DNA from: Planctomycetota bacterium
GTDB taxonomy: Bacteria; Planctomycetota; Planctomycetia; Isosphaerales; Isosphaeraceae
Assembly: GCA_021778575.1 (NCBI GenBank)
Contig: JAJYCH010000161.1
Span: 1 to 8,430, forward strand
Reading direction: 5' to 3'
DNA: 8,430 nucleotides
Shown: positions 8,219 to 8,430 of the stretch, piece by piece
How the letters are laid out: the number at the start of each line of letters is the position of its first letter
How positions within the stretch are numbered: position 1 is the first letter of the stretch
The notes under the pieces: model-generated
The model's input: only the letters and a program-made list of their open reading frames with translations
What the model was told of the DNA's origin: nothing
The model's database searches: none
Position numbers and translations under genes: made by a program

Positions 8219-8274
8219 CTACATGTAGGGCAGGATTTATCCTGCCGAAGAGGCATGACCGGCAGGATAAATCC
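8219..8274. repeat. Cluster of adjoining palindromes built on GGCAGGAT
   Basis: Three parts abut or overlap. CTACATGTAG (8219-8228) is a perfect 10-bp palindrome. GGCAGGAT-TT-ATCCTGCC (8229-8246) has perfect 8-bp arms. GGATTTATCCTGCCG (8233-8247) is also the exact reverse complement of 8260-8274 across a 12-nt spacer. The central ATCCTGCC can therefore pair with either of two partners. The form fits a REP- or MITE-like intergenic element, but one copy cannot prove that it is dispersed. Confidence 0.7.
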
Positions 8275-8324
8275 CAATACCGTTGAATTAGCGATAACTG
8301 GTTGCCGCGTTTGTCTTTCTGACT

Positions 8325-8361
8325 CCCTCCCCCCTTGTGGGGGAGGGTTGGGGTGGGGGGG
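8325..8361. repeat. C/G-rich hairpin with G-run tail (intergenic repeat, G-quadruplex potential)
   Basis: CCCTCCCCC (8325-8333) pairs with GGGGGAGGG (8339-8347) around a 5-nt loop. The plus strand continues TTGGGGTGGGGGGG, so 8339-8361 has four G tracts of at least 3 separated by loops of 1-2 nt. Similar 'CCCTCCCCC...GGGGGAGGGTTGGGG' elements recur between genes in many GC-rich bacteria (general knowledge, not checked here). Confidence 0.65.
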
Positions 8362-8430
8362 CGTCGCCGGACTCTCGGGAGCCGAAATCAAGCCGTTCTT
8401 CGAACGTCACAGGTCATGCGGAACCCCCCA

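Larger units (their letters stand above)
7990..8430. other. 440-nt gene-free region upstream of the sigma operon
   Basis: Frames here are short, overlap repeats and translate to low-complexity peptides such as 'HPNPPPQGGRES', a typical false product of G/C-rich intergenic repeats. The region holds a possible promoter (8095-8122), a palindrome cluster (8219-8274) and a hairpin with a G-rich tail (8325-8361). Nothing was recognised in 8362-8430. Confidence 0.6.

Noticed and set aside
8219..8361. CRISPR array
   Set aside because: The repeats are inverted and unevenly spaced rather than direct repeats with uniform spacers, and there are no cas genes.
8119..8391. 90-codon minus-strand frame at the right end
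   Set aside because: It runs through both the G-rich hairpin and the palindrome cluster. The 'HPNPPPQGGRES' peptide is a familiar translation artefact of that repeat.

Overview
The window is GC-rich bacterial DNA that most resembles a planctomycete, possibly an Isosphaeraceae member. This is inferred from gene style only, as no rRNA or marker gene is present. The clues are a small ECF sigma factor paired with a membrane anti-sigma protein that carries a DUF1559-like (prepilin-type) outer domain, a proline-rich membrane protein with an N-terminal four-cysteine ribbon, and few strong Shine-Dalgarno sites.

Layout from left to right. Positions 1-94 (minus) hold the first 31 codons of a PadR-type regulator that runs off the window. 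Diverging from it, 308-1570 (plus) encodes an unrecognised zinc-ribbon, multi-membrane-span protein with six PPPGFN-like hexapeptide repeats and a GPR-rich tail. Its stop faces the stop of an RlmN-type radical SAM methyltransferase (1578-2612, minus) across only 7 nt. A 360-nt divergent spacer leads to a secreted HtrA/Deg protease with an intact His-Asp-Ser triad and two PDZ domains (2973-4520, plus). HtrA converges on a TolC-family outer-membrane efflux protein (4612-6219, minus), with a strong GC hairpin between the two stops. Upstream of the tolC-like gene, a textbook minus-strand intrinsic terminator (6377-6405) closes a two-gene operon: ECF sigma factor (7348-7989) followed 4 nt later by its presumed anti-sigma partner (6432-7343). 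The last 440 nt contain no convincing gene but hold a possible promoter for the sigma operon, a cluster of nested palindromes and a hairpin/G-quadruplex-type repeat.

The genes are five or six separate transcription units rather than one pathway. A loose envelope theme runs through them: a periplasmic protease, an outer-membrane channel, an envelope-signal sigma/anti-sigma pair and a membrane protein of unknown role. Nothing in the window proves that they are co-regulated. No CRISPR array, tRNA, rRNA, transposase or phage gene was seen. The most interesting items are the anti-sigma/DUF1559-like chimera, the zinc-ribbon repeat protein, the sequence-divergent RlmN and the palindromic and G-rich elements at the right end. 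I did not find a clear multi-gene system that is unknown in kind.
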